DNA of 64,000 nt from Candidatus Heimdallarchaeota archaeon (GCA_011364965.1 RDOB01000001.1:1-64000); one strand, 5' to 3'. Positions 8,572-18,859 are shown, counted from the stretch's first letter. Made by a program: numbers and translations. The notes: generated from the sequence alone by a model not told the origin.

Positions 8572-9753
8572 ATGAACAGGAAGATTGGCTTTTTATTCAA
8601 AAGAAGGAGAGGACAAATAAGAGCAGTGGATTTTGTTGTTAGCCTCTTTCTTTTTTTATTAATGCTATCACAACTAATCTTGTTAATCATTAATGTTCAA
8701 TCAGGAATAATTAGCACTCGTGAGGGATACATTTCATATGATGAATTAGATATTTTTGGAAGAGCAATTCTACAAAAAGAGGGGGATCCTAATTGGGGAT
8801 ATCAGCAAGGACTCCCTGACAATTTTGGTTTAGCCATAGAGAACTCACATTCAGGATTAACCTTAGATCCATCCAAAATTGCACGATTAATAACTGGTAC
8901 AACATATCCTATTTCTTCAGTATCAGGTTTTGATATATTTGACTATTCTACATTAAAGAATTGGATACATCTTGAATCAGAATATGATTTTCAACTTACA
9001 TTAACTCCGAGTCTAAATGTGGATTTATCAGTGACTTTAGAAAATACTTCATGGAACAATCTTGAAGTTTTTGTATCAGGATCCAATGAAATACCTATTG
9101 AGAACGCAATAGCTCAATTTTGGATACTTGATTTGACCGATAGGGAAATTATTAACAATGGAATTCAAACTACAGATCAATGGGGAGAAGCAGTAATTCA
9201 ATATGAAGTACCAAATTTAAATGATCCAGAAAGAGCTCATATTCCAATAGTTATTGTTAGCAAATTTAATTTATGGGGATTAGACTGGGTCAATCCTAAT
9301 CTAGAAAGAGCTGTTGTTGGGACAGTCTCAAACACCACTTTATGGTTAGGAGGTACCTCTCCTTCAACAATGCTGGTTTCAGACATTTTGGAGTCTACAG
9401 GAACTCTTGATACCCACTTTTTATCAATATTATATGAAGATACCAATGGAGTCTACAAAAATATTTCATTAGACGTGTCTACAAGTCTCGATGCAAATGA
9501 ATCACTTGGTATTCCTAGTGAGGGACTAGTAGTATGTTTTAGCATTTCCAAATTTGATAGTGTCTATAAAGTAGGAGTAGGGACATATCCAGCCATATTA
9601 GACAATGACTTATCAGCTTCTGGATCATTTTACCAAATTTTTGGAGAACTGACTTTTCCTGACCGAATCAGAGCAATGATCTCCAAAGATTTTCCAGTAA
9701 TTGTCCGAGGTTTGTCAATGAAGTGTCAAATTACACTTTGGAGGGAAGGTTAA
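8572..9753 (+). CDS. Large prepilin-like protein
   Basis: 393 residues. N-terminus KRRRGQIRAVDFVVSLFLFL is a basic stretch ending in RGQ, then a long hydrophobic helix, resembling class III signal peptides. The remaining 350 residues look extracytoplasmic, beta-rich and without cysteines (ASVT/SN-rich strands). It is the largest of three consecutive RGQ-type proteins here and may be an adhesin-like tip or minor pilin. Function inferred from signal and context. Confidence 0.68.
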   Translation: MNRKIGFLFKRRRGQIRAVDFVVSLFLFLLMLSQLILLIINVQSGIISTREGYISYDELDIFGRAILQKEGDPNWGYQQGLPDNFGLAIENSHSGLTLDPSKIARLITGTTYPISSVSGFDIFDYSTLKNWIHLESEYDFQLTLTPSLNVDLSVTLENTSWNNLEVFVSGSNEIPIENAIAQFWILDLTDREIINNGIQTTDQWGEAVIQYEVPNLNDPERAHIPIVIVSKFNLWGLDWVNPNLERAVVGTVSNTTLWLGGTSPSTMLVSDILESTGTLDTHFLSILYEDTNGVYKNISLDVSTSLDANESLGIPSEGLVVCFSISKFDSVYKVGVGTYPAILDNDLSASGSFYQIFGELTFPDRIRAMISKDFPVIVRGLSMKCQITLWREG

Positions 9754-9757
9754 AACT

Positions 9758-10255
9758 TTGTTAAACAAAAGAAAAGGACAATTACAGATTGCAGAAACTT
9801 TAGTTTCTGTCACCTTAATGCTAGCTCTTGCTCTCCTTTTAATTAGTGCTGCTAACCAATTAACTTCACCTTCAACAGACTTTACATATTTAAATCAAAC
9901 CGCAGAAGATATTCTTGCCACAGCGGATGAATTAGGATTATTAAGACCATGTGTTTACCTATTTGGTAATATAAATTATGATGATGCATATACTCTCTAT
10001 CAGGATGCATTAATAGATTATATTAAGGTTCATATGCCACCCAAACTAGGTTATTCTTTGATTTGTCATGAAATCATTGATGGTAGTACAAATCCCTCTT
10101 ACTTTACCATCATTGGAACCTCTGCAGATATATTAGCTTATCAGGGGGATGCTATCGTTGTCGCTAATTACCATCTAGGATCTTTCAGTTCCTCAGAATT
10201 TGGATTATTTGATTTACAATATCTTGTTCAATTATTTATTTGGGAGAAGATCTAG
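9758..10255 (+). CDS. Small prepilin-like protein
   Basis: 165 residues, beginning MLNKRKGQLQIAETLVSVTL: KRKGQ followed by a hydrophobic helix with a Glu at about position +5 from the predicted cut, the classical pilin pattern. It starts with TTG 4 nt after the preceding gene and ends directly against the next (the TAG is followed by ATG). Probable minor pilin. Confidence 0.68.
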   Translation: MLNKRKGQLQIAETLVSVTLMLALALLLISAANQLTSPSTDFTYLNQTAEDILATADELGLLRPCVYLFGNINYDDAYTLYQDALIDYIKVHMPPKLGYSLICHEIIDGSTNPSYFTIIGTSADILAYQGDAIVVANYHLGSFSSSEFGLFDLQYLVQLFIWEKI

Positions 10256-10969
10256 ATGAGAACGTTGAATCATATTAAGAGTAAAAGTAGAAGGGGACAA
10301 ATGTTTATTCTTGCAACAATGCTGATTGCAATCTACTTAGTTACGATGACTGCAGCTTTAATGAACCTAGGGGTATATCAAATTGATGTAGAACAAGATA
10401 TTATTCTCGAGCCCTATAATGATGTGAAACGAGAAATCCAATACTACTTGGAATTTCTATTGGCTGATTATTCATCCAATGAGTCAATTATTTCGCTCGA
10501 ACCATATATTGCTAGATTACAGTATTTTCTTCGTTCTCTAGAGCTTTCTTATACAGAAAGAGGAGTTCAGATTGATTTAATGCTTAAAACAAATGAATTT
10601 CACCTTCAATCTAATAAGCCTCCTTATAGTAATACAACGGATTCCACGGTATATATTAGTCAAATAGGTGCTATTTTTGAATTAAAGCTAAGTACAATCT
10701 CTAGTTCCTATTCAATCGAAGAAACCTTTTCTATTTCATATATAGGGCGAGCAGAGATAGATGATACCACTGTTATAGTACAAGAATCTAGGGGAAAACA
10801 ATTTCATTTTATAAATGCTTTTTCGATCTTTATTGATAATGGAAGCATTCTTATTCCATCATTATCTACAAATCAAATTGGAGTATACTCTTTCGAGACG
10901 ATAGGAGATATTAACAATCTTGGGATCCTATATATTACTTTAGAAAATGGGATCCGGATCTTTTCGTGA
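10256..10969 (+). CDS. Prepilin-like protein
   Basis: 237 residues with N-terminus SRRGQMFILATMLIAIYLV, again RRGQ plus a hydrophobic helix. The rest is a soluble mixed domain. The ATG follows the previous stop with no spacing. Third consecutive RGQ-type protein; the three together look like a minor pilin set analogous to pseudopilins. End of the pilus-like operon, though the polymerase-like gene starts only 6 nt later. Confidence 0.66.
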   Translation: MRTLNHIKSKSRRGQMFILATMLIAIYLVTMTAALMNLGVYQIDVEQDIILEPYNDVKREIQYYLEFLLADYSSNESIISLEPYIARLQYFLRSLELSYTERGVQIDLMLKTNEFHLQSNKPPYSNTTDSTVYISQIGAIFELKLSTISSSYSIEETFSISYIGRAEIDDTTVIVQESRGKQFHFINAFSIFIDNGSILIPSLSTNQIGVYSFETIGDINNLGILYITLENGIRIFS

Positions 10970-10975
10970 AACCAT

Positions 10976-13900
10976 ATGAATAAACTTGAATTTGAAGAGT
11001 ACATTCAACAAATTAAGAAGAACTTGATTGTTCAACTTGAAATTGCTGCAAGTGCACGAAATAAAAGACTGGATCCGACTGATAAAATTGAGAGTATTTT
11101 ATCCTATAACCCAAAATCAAAAATTTCCGCGATATTAGACATTCCTGGTCTTGAAGATTTTCTTCCTGAAAATCTCACGAAGGTAGAAAATTTAGTAATT
11201 TTTTCTGCAAATATTGCAAGCCAAATTGTAAATGAACGATTTATAAAAAAACCAAGAGAGGATCTTATACTACTAGCTTTGCATAGCGCTTTGGTCATTT
11301 TAAGCCAGGGATTGATATCTGTTCCCCAAGAAAGTATCCCAAAAGTTTCGGTTAGCCCAAAATCAAACCATCTTACAATATATTTCTCAAATACGGTTCG
11401 ATATGTTGATGGGGAAGTTATTGGTTTGGTTATATTTATTGCTGATATTATAAGGGATATCTTGCATCTAGATAGATTTATTCCGACTCCAGAGCTAACA
11501 GGAAGATACGTTGAAGAATTGGAAATCTATTATAATTTAAATGATAAAATAAATTCGCTAAGAAGAGATATTGTTGAACTTCTTGTTTATAATATTGGTA
11601 TAGAAATTTCAGGGGAGCCATATGAGAGAATTGAGGTAATAAAATATAGAAATCTACCTAGTGTTACTAATCAGCTAAGAATGGGGATGTGTGTTGCAAT
11701 CGAACGATTTATTGAAAACATCAATGATATTGCTCTAAAAAGATTGAACTCTGGGATAATGAAATGGAACTGGCTTAAATATCCATTTTCAGGCTTAACG
11801 CGGAAAAAATTACAATTTGGACTTCACGATGTAAGAGCTACTCAACCGTTACTTTCTGAATCAAACAAACCTGGTGGATTCAGATTGAGATATGGATTAT
11901 CTAGAAATATTGGACAGGGAGCAGTAGGTATTCATCCTAGCATCATTTATCTTGTAAAATTACTTACTCCAGGAACTAATATCAGAATGGATGTATTAGA
12001 GGGAAACTTGACTGTTTTCCCAGTTATCAATATTTTGGGACCATTAGTGGAGCTAAAAGATGGTTCAGCGAGAAGAATGAAATCATTAGAGGAAACTAGG
12101 GCATTAGAAGACGAGATAGTTCAAATCTGGGAAATGGGGGATATATTATTATCACCAAACGATATACCTACAGCTGAAAGTATCGAGGAAACAGGATGGT
12201 CTGAAGAATGGTGGAGCGCAGAGATTTGGAAATATGTACATTCATATGCTAAATCTCTGGAGGTTTTAGCTGCAAGAACGGGGATAGACATTGAAAACCT
12301 CCGGGATTTTCTAGAGAAACCCACAGTAAATTCTCCGAATGCAAGTCAGGCAATAGGATTAGCAAAGGTAACTAAAATTCCATTGCACCCTTCCTTCTCT
12401 TTAAATTGGAATGAAATTACCATAAGCGAATTATTATGGTTGTTGAATAACCTTTCCTTTACTTCAGATGGATTTATACCTTTTTCAGAAGAGATGAGAC
12501 TTCTTTTCCTTCGTCTTGGTATGGAATTCAAATTAAAGGATAATCTATTTCATTCAGAACATACACTTATTTTTGAAGCTCTGAAAAAGAAAGAAAAACT
12601 TCTAAATTCGATTCTGATGGACAATCCTCACGCTTATACTGAAGAAATAGTATCTATGTTAATTGAGATACCATTAAAGTCATTATGTCAGCGAAGGATA
12701 GGTGTAAAAATAATAAAAGCTGAAAAAGCTGAACCTAGACAAATCAATCCTCCCGCTCATATTTTATTTCCTATAGGAAATTTCGGAGGTCCACAAAGGA
12801 ATTTGTTGAAAATATCTAAAGAAAAGCAATTTAAAGTTCAGTTATCAGAAAGATTCTGTCCAACTTGCGAAATATCCACGTTTACTGCTTTTTGTCCTAA
12901 ATGTAAACAGGAAACCGAACAACATTATATCTGTAGAGAAGGACATGTTTCAAAATCAAAAATTTGCGAACAATGTGATAATTATGGATTTCCAGCTCGT
13001 TACAAGCAAATTGATCTAGGTAAAATGATCGAGGTACAACTTAACAAAATTCAGGAATTCAAGATTAAGAAAATCAAAGGTATTTCCTACCTCAACAATC
13101 GATATAGAATACCTGAACACATAATGAAAGGAATTTTGAGATCGTATCGAAATTTATATGTTTATAAAGATGGTACTATTCGTTTTGATCAAACAAACGC
13201 CATATTGAGGTTCTTTAAACCAAAAGAGGTTAATTCGTCTATCGATAACCTGAAAAGACTTGGATATACTCATGATGTAAATGGAAATGATATAAATGAT
13301 GAAAACCAATTGTTAGAATTGTTTCCATACGATATTATTGTAAGTGAGAACGCTGCAGATTACTTAGTTGATATTGCAAAATTTTTAGATGATGAATTAA
13401 TTTATCTTTATGATATGTTACCTTATTTCAGAATAAATACGAAAAAAGATATCAACGGAATTTTAGTAGTTGGGATGTCTCCTTTTTCAATGGTTGGGGT
13501 AATTGGAAGGATAATTGGTTATTCAAGAAACAATGTACTTTATGCTCACCCCTTGTGGCACAAGCTGAAAACGAGAAATTGTTCGGGGAACATTGATTCT
13601 ATTGCTCATTTATTAGACATCTTTTTAAATTTCTCCAAAGAACTTGTTCCAAATGTCCGTGGAGGGTCCCTTGATGTTCCTAATATTATAAATCTGCCCG
13701 ATAGCTGGGAGGATACTCATATATACTCAAATTACCTATACATTCCATTGAATTTACAGTTTTATCAATCTCTAAAAGGGAACCCTTCTATCTCAGAGAT
13801 CCTGTCGTATAATGAATCTTTTTTAACACCTAAGAATTCCTTGCTATATACGATTGACGATATTTCCCTCTATGACATGAAAAATGACTTTCAAGAATCC

Positions 13901-14296
13901 AAAATCTTTAATAAAATTGAATCTGAACTTAAGATCCTCCGAGTAATACGAGGTGTAAATGAAGGAGAATTTGTGGATAAAATTCTTGAATATGACCTAT
14001 TAGAGAAAATTTCAGGGTCATTTGACAGATTTTTCCTGCAGCCAGTGCGATGCAAAGCTTGTAACAAAACCTTTAGACGTGTTCCAATCTCTGATTCATG
14101 CCCGAATTGTCAGCGAAAAACGCTAACCTTGACTCTATCAGAGGGATGGGTACTTAGGTACTTGCAAATTGTGAAAGAATTGAAAGAGAAATACTCAGAT
14201 GATATATCGGATTATTCTAAATCGTGGATTGATTTAATAGATTTGAATAAACGATTATACTTTGATAGAGGCCCTCGTCATACTACTCTTATCTGA
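10976..14296 (+). CDS. PolD large subunit (DP2) homologue with altered catalytic motif
   Basis: 1106 residues, colinear with the DP2 catalytic subunit of archaeal DNA polymerase D: N-terminal LDPTDKIES and ALVILSQGLISVPQE regions, the double-psi barrel segment PGGFRLRYGLSRN and AVGIHP, zinc clusters at about 620-670 (FCPTC, FCPKC, CEQC), the second barrel segment LYAHPLWHKLKTRNC, and a C-terminal RCKAC/CPNC zinc cluster. The invariant catalytic NCDGDED is NCSGNID here, so both metal-binding aspartates are replaced (Ser and Asn). The canonical C-terminal PIP-box is also not evident. It is probably a catalytically dead paralogue kept for structural or regulatory use. Six nt after the pilus operon, but probably functionally unrelated. 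Confidence 0.85.
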   Translation: MNKLEFEEYIQQIKKNLIVQLEIAASARNKRLDPTDKIESILSYNPKSKISAILDIPGLEDFLPENLTKVENLVIFSANIASQIVNERFIKKPREDLILLALHSALVILSQGLISVPQESIPKVSVSPKSNHLTIYFSNTVRYVDGEVIGLVIFIADIIRDILHLDRFIPTPELTGRYVEELEIYYNLNDKINSLRRDIVELLVYNIGIEISGEPYERIEVIKYRNLPSVTNQLRMGMCVAIERFIENINDIALKRLNSGIMKWNWLKYPFSGLTRKKLQFGLHDVRATQPLLSESNKPGGFRLRYGLSRNIGQGAVGIHPSIIYLVKLLTPGTNIRMDVLEGNLTVFPVINILGPLVELKDGSARRMKSLEETRALEDEIVQIWEMGDILLSPNDIPTAESIEETGWSEEWWSAEIWKYVHSYAKSLEVLAARTGIDIENLRDFLEKPTVNSPNASQAIGLAKVTKIPLHPSFSLNWNEITISELLWLLNNLSFTSDGFIPFSEEMRLLFLRLGMEFKLKDNLFHSEHTLIFEALKKKEKLLNSILMDNPHAYTEEIVSMLIEIPLKSLCQRRIGVKIIKAEKAEPRQINPPAHILFPIGNFGGPQRNLLKISKEKQFKVQLSERFCPTCEISTFTAFCPKCKQETEQHYICREGHVSKSKICEQCDNYGFPARYKQIDLGKMIEVQLNKIQEFKIKKIKGISYLNNRYRIPEHIMKGILRSYRNLYVYKDGTIRFDQTNAILRFFKPKEVNSSIDNLKRLGYTHDVNGNDINDENQLLELFPYDIIVSENAADYLVDIAKFLDDELIYLYDMLPYFRINTKKDINGILVVGMSPFSMVGVIGRIIGYSRNNVLYAHPLWHKLKTRNCSGNIDSIAHLLDIFLNFSKELVPNVRGGSLDVPNIINLPDSWEDTHIYSNYLYIPLNLQFYQSLKGNPSISEILSYNESFLTPKNSLLYTIDDISLYDMKNDFQESKIFNKIESELKILRVIRGVNEGEFVDKILEYDLLEKISGSFDRFFLQPVRCKACNKTFRRVPISDSCPNCQRKTLTLTLSEGWVLRYLQIVKELKEKYSDDISDYSKSWIDLIDLNKRLYFDRGPRHTTLI

Positions 14297-14447
14297 AATA
14301 TAGATACCTAACATGTTTAATGTGATTAATTCCGTGTTTACAATGCAAAGCTTTTTTTAACTTCAGATTTACAATAATCTTGATAATCAACTTTTATTGA
14401 TATTCCTAATTAAATCCTCAAAAGTCAATTGCTGTGAAGGCGTCAAA

Positions 14448-15053
14448 ATGATTGATAATGAAAGAGAAGTCTTAATTGGTACATTATTAGAAGCTCAGAA
14501 AAAGAAAATCGTAATGATTTCAAGTGACAAACCTGTTACTAAGGCAGCAAAACTGATGGCTGAAAGTAAAGTCGGATCAGTTGTCATCAAGAATGACATA
14601 ATTGAGGGAATAATTACCAAAGGTGATATCATTAATCGTGTATTGGGAAAAGCTTTAGATCCTGGAATCATTTTAGTTGCTGACGTAATGAGTAAGCCAA
14701 TAATTTACATTTCATCTGACGAAACTCTTGAAAATACAATGCTTCAGATGGCCAAGGAAAATATCGAGAGAATTTTGGTCGTGGAAGACAACGACTTAAG
14801 TAAACCTTTAGGAATAATTTCAACTAATGATATTATAAAATTTGCACCAGGATTACTTCGCATAAGAAGAGAAAAACTCTTGATTGGAGCGGAACTTGAA
14901 TCTGATGGCAGAAATTTGGAATTTCAAGGATTTTGTGATGACTGTGGAAATTTCTCACTTAACTTAAGGACAACAAATGGATATACTCTTTGTCCAGATT
15001 GCTTTGGGTCTCAAAGGGAAGAGGATATAGGATCTGATGATGAAATCATGTAA
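14448..15053 (+). CDS. CBS-domain pair protein with C-terminal zinc motif
   Basis: About 201 residues. Two CBS domains (MISSDKPVTKAAKLMAESK at the start, and MSKPIIYISSDETLENTMLQ) that usually bind adenosine nucleotides, followed by a short zinc-binding tail with CDDCGNFSLNLR and LCPDCFGS. The ORF track begins at a TTG at 14397; the ATG at 14448 has GAAGG about 7 nt upstream and starts at the conserved part, so I prefer it. Probably an energy or ligand sensor; the partner is unknown. Confidence 0.8.
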   Translation: MIDNEREVLIGTLLEAQKKKIVMISSDKPVTKAAKLMAESKVGSVVIKNDIIEGIITKGDIINRVLGKALDPGIILVADVMSKPIIYISSDETLENTMLQMAKENIERILVVEDNDLSKPLGIISTNDIIKFAPGLLRIRREKLLIGAELESDGRNLEFQGFCDDCGNFSLNLRTTNGYTLCPDCFGSQREEDIGSDDEIM

Positions 15054-15055
15054 AA

Positions 15056-17065
15056 TTAATCCACCTCTGAAATCATAGAATCATGAGGAATGAATTTCAC
15101 AAATTCATTCAAATCAATTCCCTTAACTTTCGCTTTATCTTCATTAGTATTAATTTTTTCATAAAAAATATTTTGAATCTGTTTGGCTAATTTACCTTTA
15201 GGGGTAGATCCTGGCTTTATTGTCACAACAACTGGACTAATTTGCTCTATATGCTCTTTAGATCCGCAAATGACCATAGCATTGGATTCACGAAAATCTA
15301 CCCCGATTGATAATATCATTTCAACTCCTTTCACAAAATTTCGGGATCCTCTGACCATAATTCCTCCTCTGGGTATATATTCGCCACTTGGAGCCGTGAA
15401 ACTTACATTTTCTCCAGAAACGTAATAAACATCAATAGCACTATATCCTGCTTTCCATCCACTTGAGTAAACAGCTGCTAGTTTTGCAGCAGTATTGATA
15501 TCAGCCTCTTTAACAGCTTTTTCACTACTATTCATGATTAAGATAGTATAAGGTGCGCCGCGAAGATCAGCATGAAAAAATATATCCTCTGAAGTCATTC
15601 TCCTTTTAACTATGTATTCATTGCTTGAAATATCCCTTCCTCCTATTATTAAAAAACCATTAGGGGAAATACTCCAATGATATTTCTCATACCAGTTTCG
15701 TTTTCGTCTCTGAAGTATTATTGAGTCAGAAATTTTCTTCTCCTCAATATTTTCATTTAATTGTTCCAGTTTCAATTTAGTTTTTGCTAAAGCTTTTTGA
15801 GCTGGGATAATCTTCTTCGACGCTTTCTTTGAAAGTTGATAATATTCATTCGCAATTTCCGATGGCGATTTACGGAAATCTACTTCAATTTCCTCTGAAT
15901 CAAGCTTGATATTAATAATAGCTCTGTCAGGATTTAAAGATTTAAAGATTTGCAATCCCTTAATACCCTTCTCCTTTGCATTTTTTAGTTTGAAGATAAT
16001 TTCTTCCCAGCTAATATTTTTCCTTCTTGCATCAACAATAATTTTTAACAAATTCTCAATTTCACTAAAATTTTGATACACAAGATCTCCTAGTTCCTTG
16101 TATTTATCTTTTTTAAGATAGAACTCTTCAATTGCTTTCTCTTGAGAAGTCAAGACTTTTATAATCTTTTTCTTCTGTTTGGAATATGTTGTTTGATCTT
16201 CTGATTTTCTAGGAATATTGCTAATATAAAAATGATCTAAGGCCTTAGATAAATTTTCAAAGAATTTTCTTTTACAATCTGCAGATATAAGATTAATTGG
16301 CTGATAGGAAAATGGAGATTCATCAACAGTTAAACAAACTGAAGGAATTGGGTTATTTAATTCGCCTTTTATACTTGTTATTGCTAATAGGAAATTTTCT
16401 ATATCTTTGGGTGAAATATCGGTGATTTTCTTATTTTTAGGGATATCAGCGCGCTTTAAGATCTCCTCAATTAAGATTCCACCACCTCCAAGCTCGGAAG
16501 CGAAGAACCTTACTACTTCAATATCTTTTTGAACTGTTGTCTCCAAAAGCTGAATAATATCATTTTTTTCCATAGCTAATACAGATTTTCCTCTACTTGG
16601 AGGCAAAAAAAATTCTTTTCCTGGAAGTAAATCTCTGTGACGCATTTTTTTGTACCAAAGGGCAGAAATTACACGATTTTGTTCCCCTACTAGAACAAAA
16701 TTGGGATGAGTACCAAATAGTTCTACATATAGGTTGTAATTTTGCTTACCACTGAATTCCATCTGAATAATTCGATCGAATTCGACTTGCTTCAAGGTAA
16801 CCAGTTCAGCGCCTTTCAAGTGCTTTCTAATGGCCATTATTTTATCTGAGGGACGTTCTGGAATTGAATGTTTATATTCAGTTAAATAAAATCGAACTCC
16901 TGGTTCGATCAATAACATTGGACTTCTGAAAACCCCTTTACCCTTGAATTTAAAGAGATAATATCTATCATCTGAATCTCGGTAAATATTGTCGACACGA
17001 TACCCAATTAATGGTTGTAATTCCCTACTTATGACATAAATATCCATACTCGACATTTTCTTCAT
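15056..17065 (-). CDS. rqcH: RqcH / NEMF-like ribosome quality control protein (NFACT family)
   Basis: 669 residues. N-terminal NFACT-N domain (MSSMDIYVISRELQPLIGYR, FGTHPNFVLV), central helix-hairpin and coiled-coil regions (about 290-460), and the NFACT-R domain with FHADLRGAPYTIL. The family binds the 60S/50S subunit with peptidyl-tRNA after ribosome splitting and adds C-terminal tails in bacteria and eukaryotes; in archaea an alanine-tail role is proposed. Full length. Convergent with the CBS gene, with stop codons 2 nt apart. An AGG lies 5-6 nt before the ATG. Confidence 0.92.
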   Translation of the reverse strand: MKKMSSMDIYVISRELQPLIGYRVDNIYRDSDDRYYLFKFKGKGVFRSPMLLIEPGVRFYLTEYKHSIPERPSDKIMAIRKHLKGAELVTLKQVEFDRIIQMEFSGKQNYNLYVELFGTHPNFVLVGEQNRVISALWYKKMRHRDLLPGKEFFLPPSRGKSVLAMEKNDIIQLLETTVQKDIEVVRFFASELGGGGILIEEILKRADIPKNKKITDISPKDIENFLLAITSIKGELNNPIPSVCLTVDESPFSYQPINLISADCKRKFFENLSKALDHFYISNIPRKSEDQTTYSKQKKKIIKVLTSQEKAIEEFYLKKDKYKELGDLVYQNFSEIENLLKIIVDARRKNISWEEIIFKLKNAKEKGIKGLQIFKSLNPDRAIINIKLDSEEIEVDFRKSPSEIANEYYQLSKKASKKIIPAQKALAKTKLKLEQLNENIEEKKISDSIILQRRKRNWYEKYHWSISPNGFLIIGGRDISSNEYIVKRRMTSEDIFFHADLRGAPYTILIMNSSEKAVKEADINTAAKLAAVYSSGWKAGYSAIDVYYVSGENVSFTAPSGEYIPRGGIMVRGSRNFVKGVEMILSIGVDFRESNAMVICGSKEHIEQISPVVVTIKPGSTPKGKLAKQIQNIFYEKINTNEDKAKVKGIDLNEFVKFIPHDSMISEVD

Positions 17066-17357
17066 TTGTACCTACTCCTTCGCTATATCTAATAGCGAGT
17101 TTGGTTTAATAAGAAGAAGAACTTGGTTTTTCCCCTTGATTCCTTTCTTTCCATTAGAATGCACAGTAATTATTATTAAACTAGGATTACGTTTGATTGA
17201 GCTGAAAAAGACCATTATTTGCTTTTATCAACGAGTTTAAGGAATCATTTATTAATTCTGATTCTTTATCTTATTCCTAAGTAATTCAATCTGAATATTC
17301 ATTTCAAATGTTTTAGTACTCTCAATATAATTTTTTTTGTTTTCGAGATGATTAATA

Positions 17358-17942
17358 ATGTCAAAAGAACCCGTAAAAACAACAAATCCGTTATTAAACA
17401 TGATTTTAGTATTTAGTGCAGGTTTATCAGCTCTGGAGCTTGCTCAACTGGTTTTTGACCCAGCAAATGTAGCATCGCTAACATCATTAGAATTTAATGA
17501 AGTTCTAGCCCAAATGTTTAGAGGAATGTATTTATCAGCATCCACGATTACTTCATTTTGGGCTGTTTTAATAGCATGGATAATTGCAGGGATGATCGCA
17601 GGTGTTAGAGCAAAACATGGCTTTTGGGGAGGAATTGCAGGATTTTTTGGAACAATAATAGGAATTGGATTTCTAGTTGTATTGAATATAGATATTTTGA
17701 CCTCTAGTGATGTTATAGAATTTTTTGGGGGAGCAGCAGCCTGCATATTAGTCGCAACTATTTCCGCATATGCAACAGGAAATGCAACGAAACCTAAACA
17801 AACTCTAACCAAAACTGTAAAAACTCGTAAAGCATGGGATGCATCTAAAACAAAAGATGTTTGGACTTGTTCTAAATGTGGAAATACAATACCACCTGGA
17901 GCATTTCAATGTCCTATTTGCTCAGAACCTGTGATTGAATAA
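17358..17942 (+). CDS. Four-helix membrane protein with C-terminal zinc ribbon
   Basis: 194 residues. Hydrophobic segments near 15-35, 62-85, 88-110 and 122-142, followed by a charged linker and a cytoplasmic zinc ribbon, WTCSKCGNTIPPGAFQCPICSE. Zinc ribbons of this sort often sit on membrane proteins of Asgard and other archaea, with no known function. It is monocistronic and ends at a clear bidirectional hairpin. Confidence 0.7.
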   Translation: MSKEPVKTTNPLLNMILVFSAGLSALELAQLVFDPANVASLTSLEFNEVLAQMFRGMYLSASTITSFWAVLIAWIIAGMIAGVRAKHGFWGGIAGFFGTIIGIGFLVVLNIDILTSSDVIEFFGGAAACILVATISAYATGNATKPKQTLTKTVKTRKAWDASKTKDVWTCSKCGNTIPPGAFQCPICSEPVIE

Positions 17943-17962
17943 TTTGGAAAAAAAATTGAAGG

Positions 17963-17988
17963 AGTATTTTGGATTTCCCCAAAATACT
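17963..17988. terminator. Bidirectional hairpin between convergent genes
   Basis: Perfect 10-bp inverted repeat AGTATTTTGG / CCAAAATACT with a 6-nt loop, placed exactly in the 46-nt space between the + gene ending at 17942 and the - gene ending at 17989. Position and symmetry suit a terminator for both strands. Confidence 0.6.
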
Positions 17989-18513
17989 TCAAAGTATTCT
18001 CTTTTGTCGTAAATTTTCGAGATGGTCTGATTGGTTATCAATTTCTACAAATAATTCTTTTAATACCTCATTAAGTTGAAAAAATGTCTTCTCTTCAAGA
18101 ATGGACTCTAGATCTGCTCCTGATTCTCCAAGTTCTATCGAATGAAGGGTTTTATAGGCATTCCGAATAGATGATTCCATCTCTTTAAGATTATCAATAA
18201 GGTCTCTTGATAATTTAGCCCCAATTTCGGGTAACTTTGTATCTAAGATTTCGATTCCCCCTAATTCAGTTAAAAGATCCATTAAACTCCAATAATGCTC
18301 TTGAAGCTCCTCTAATATTACCCCTATTCTTTTGAATAGGCGTTTTTTTTCGGCTACACCTTCAGATTTTGCATTATCCTTCAGGTGGGCTACATGTGCA
18401 GTTAATTCTTCATAGAAATCTGACGCGAGAGCACGATGGCTTTCTATGTCATGCACAAGTCGATTGATTTCAGAAAAAATCGAAGTTGAAGTGCGGAATT
18501 CTATGTTTGTCAA
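17989..18513 (-). CDS. Helical protein of unknown function
   Basis: 174 residues, almost wholly alpha-helical by composition, with heptad-like runs (LTAHVAHLKDNAKSE, RIGVILEELQEHYWSL). No membrane segment, cysteines or catalytic motif. Monocistronic, convergent with the membrane/zinc-ribbon gene. I do not recognise a family. Confidence 0.55.
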   Translation of the reverse strand: MTNIEFRTSTSIFSEINRLVHDIESHRALASDFYEELTAHVAHLKDNAKSEGVAEKKRLFKRIGVILEELQEHYWSLMDLLTELGGIEILDTKLPEIGAKLSRDLIDNLKEMESSIRNAYKTLHSIELGESGADLESILEEKTFFQLNEVLKELFVEIDNQSDHLENLRQKRIL

Positions 18514-18859
18514 AACGTTAGACTCTCCTTTCAGAAAAAGTCGTCTAAATCGTGTGTTTATATGAAAACACCGCGCTGATACAGGAATAATATGTCCTCT
18601 CGGGAATAAAAAGCTTCCTAATCGTGAAGGGAAAATAATCTCTATTTCTCTTTAAAGACATAAATTCCTCTTTCATCCTTGGAACTCTCCCCGCAGTATC
18701 TGCATTCCTAATTTCTTAATTTATGTGCTTTTTTCGATGAATTCAGTATAAGATAGCTAGTTTAAGAACTAAGAGAGGAGAGGTATGAATAAAAAAGTTT
18801 GATACAAAATCGGTCCAGAATAAATTAATTACTAGATTTTAACACAGGTGAGCTTATTA
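18514..18859. other. Intergenic region between divergent genes
   Basis: About 345 nt of AT-rich sequence with no plausible ORF or RNA fold seen. It ends with the AGGTGA Shine-Dalgarno of the nucleotidylyltransferase gene at 18846-18851. Confidence 0.45.
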
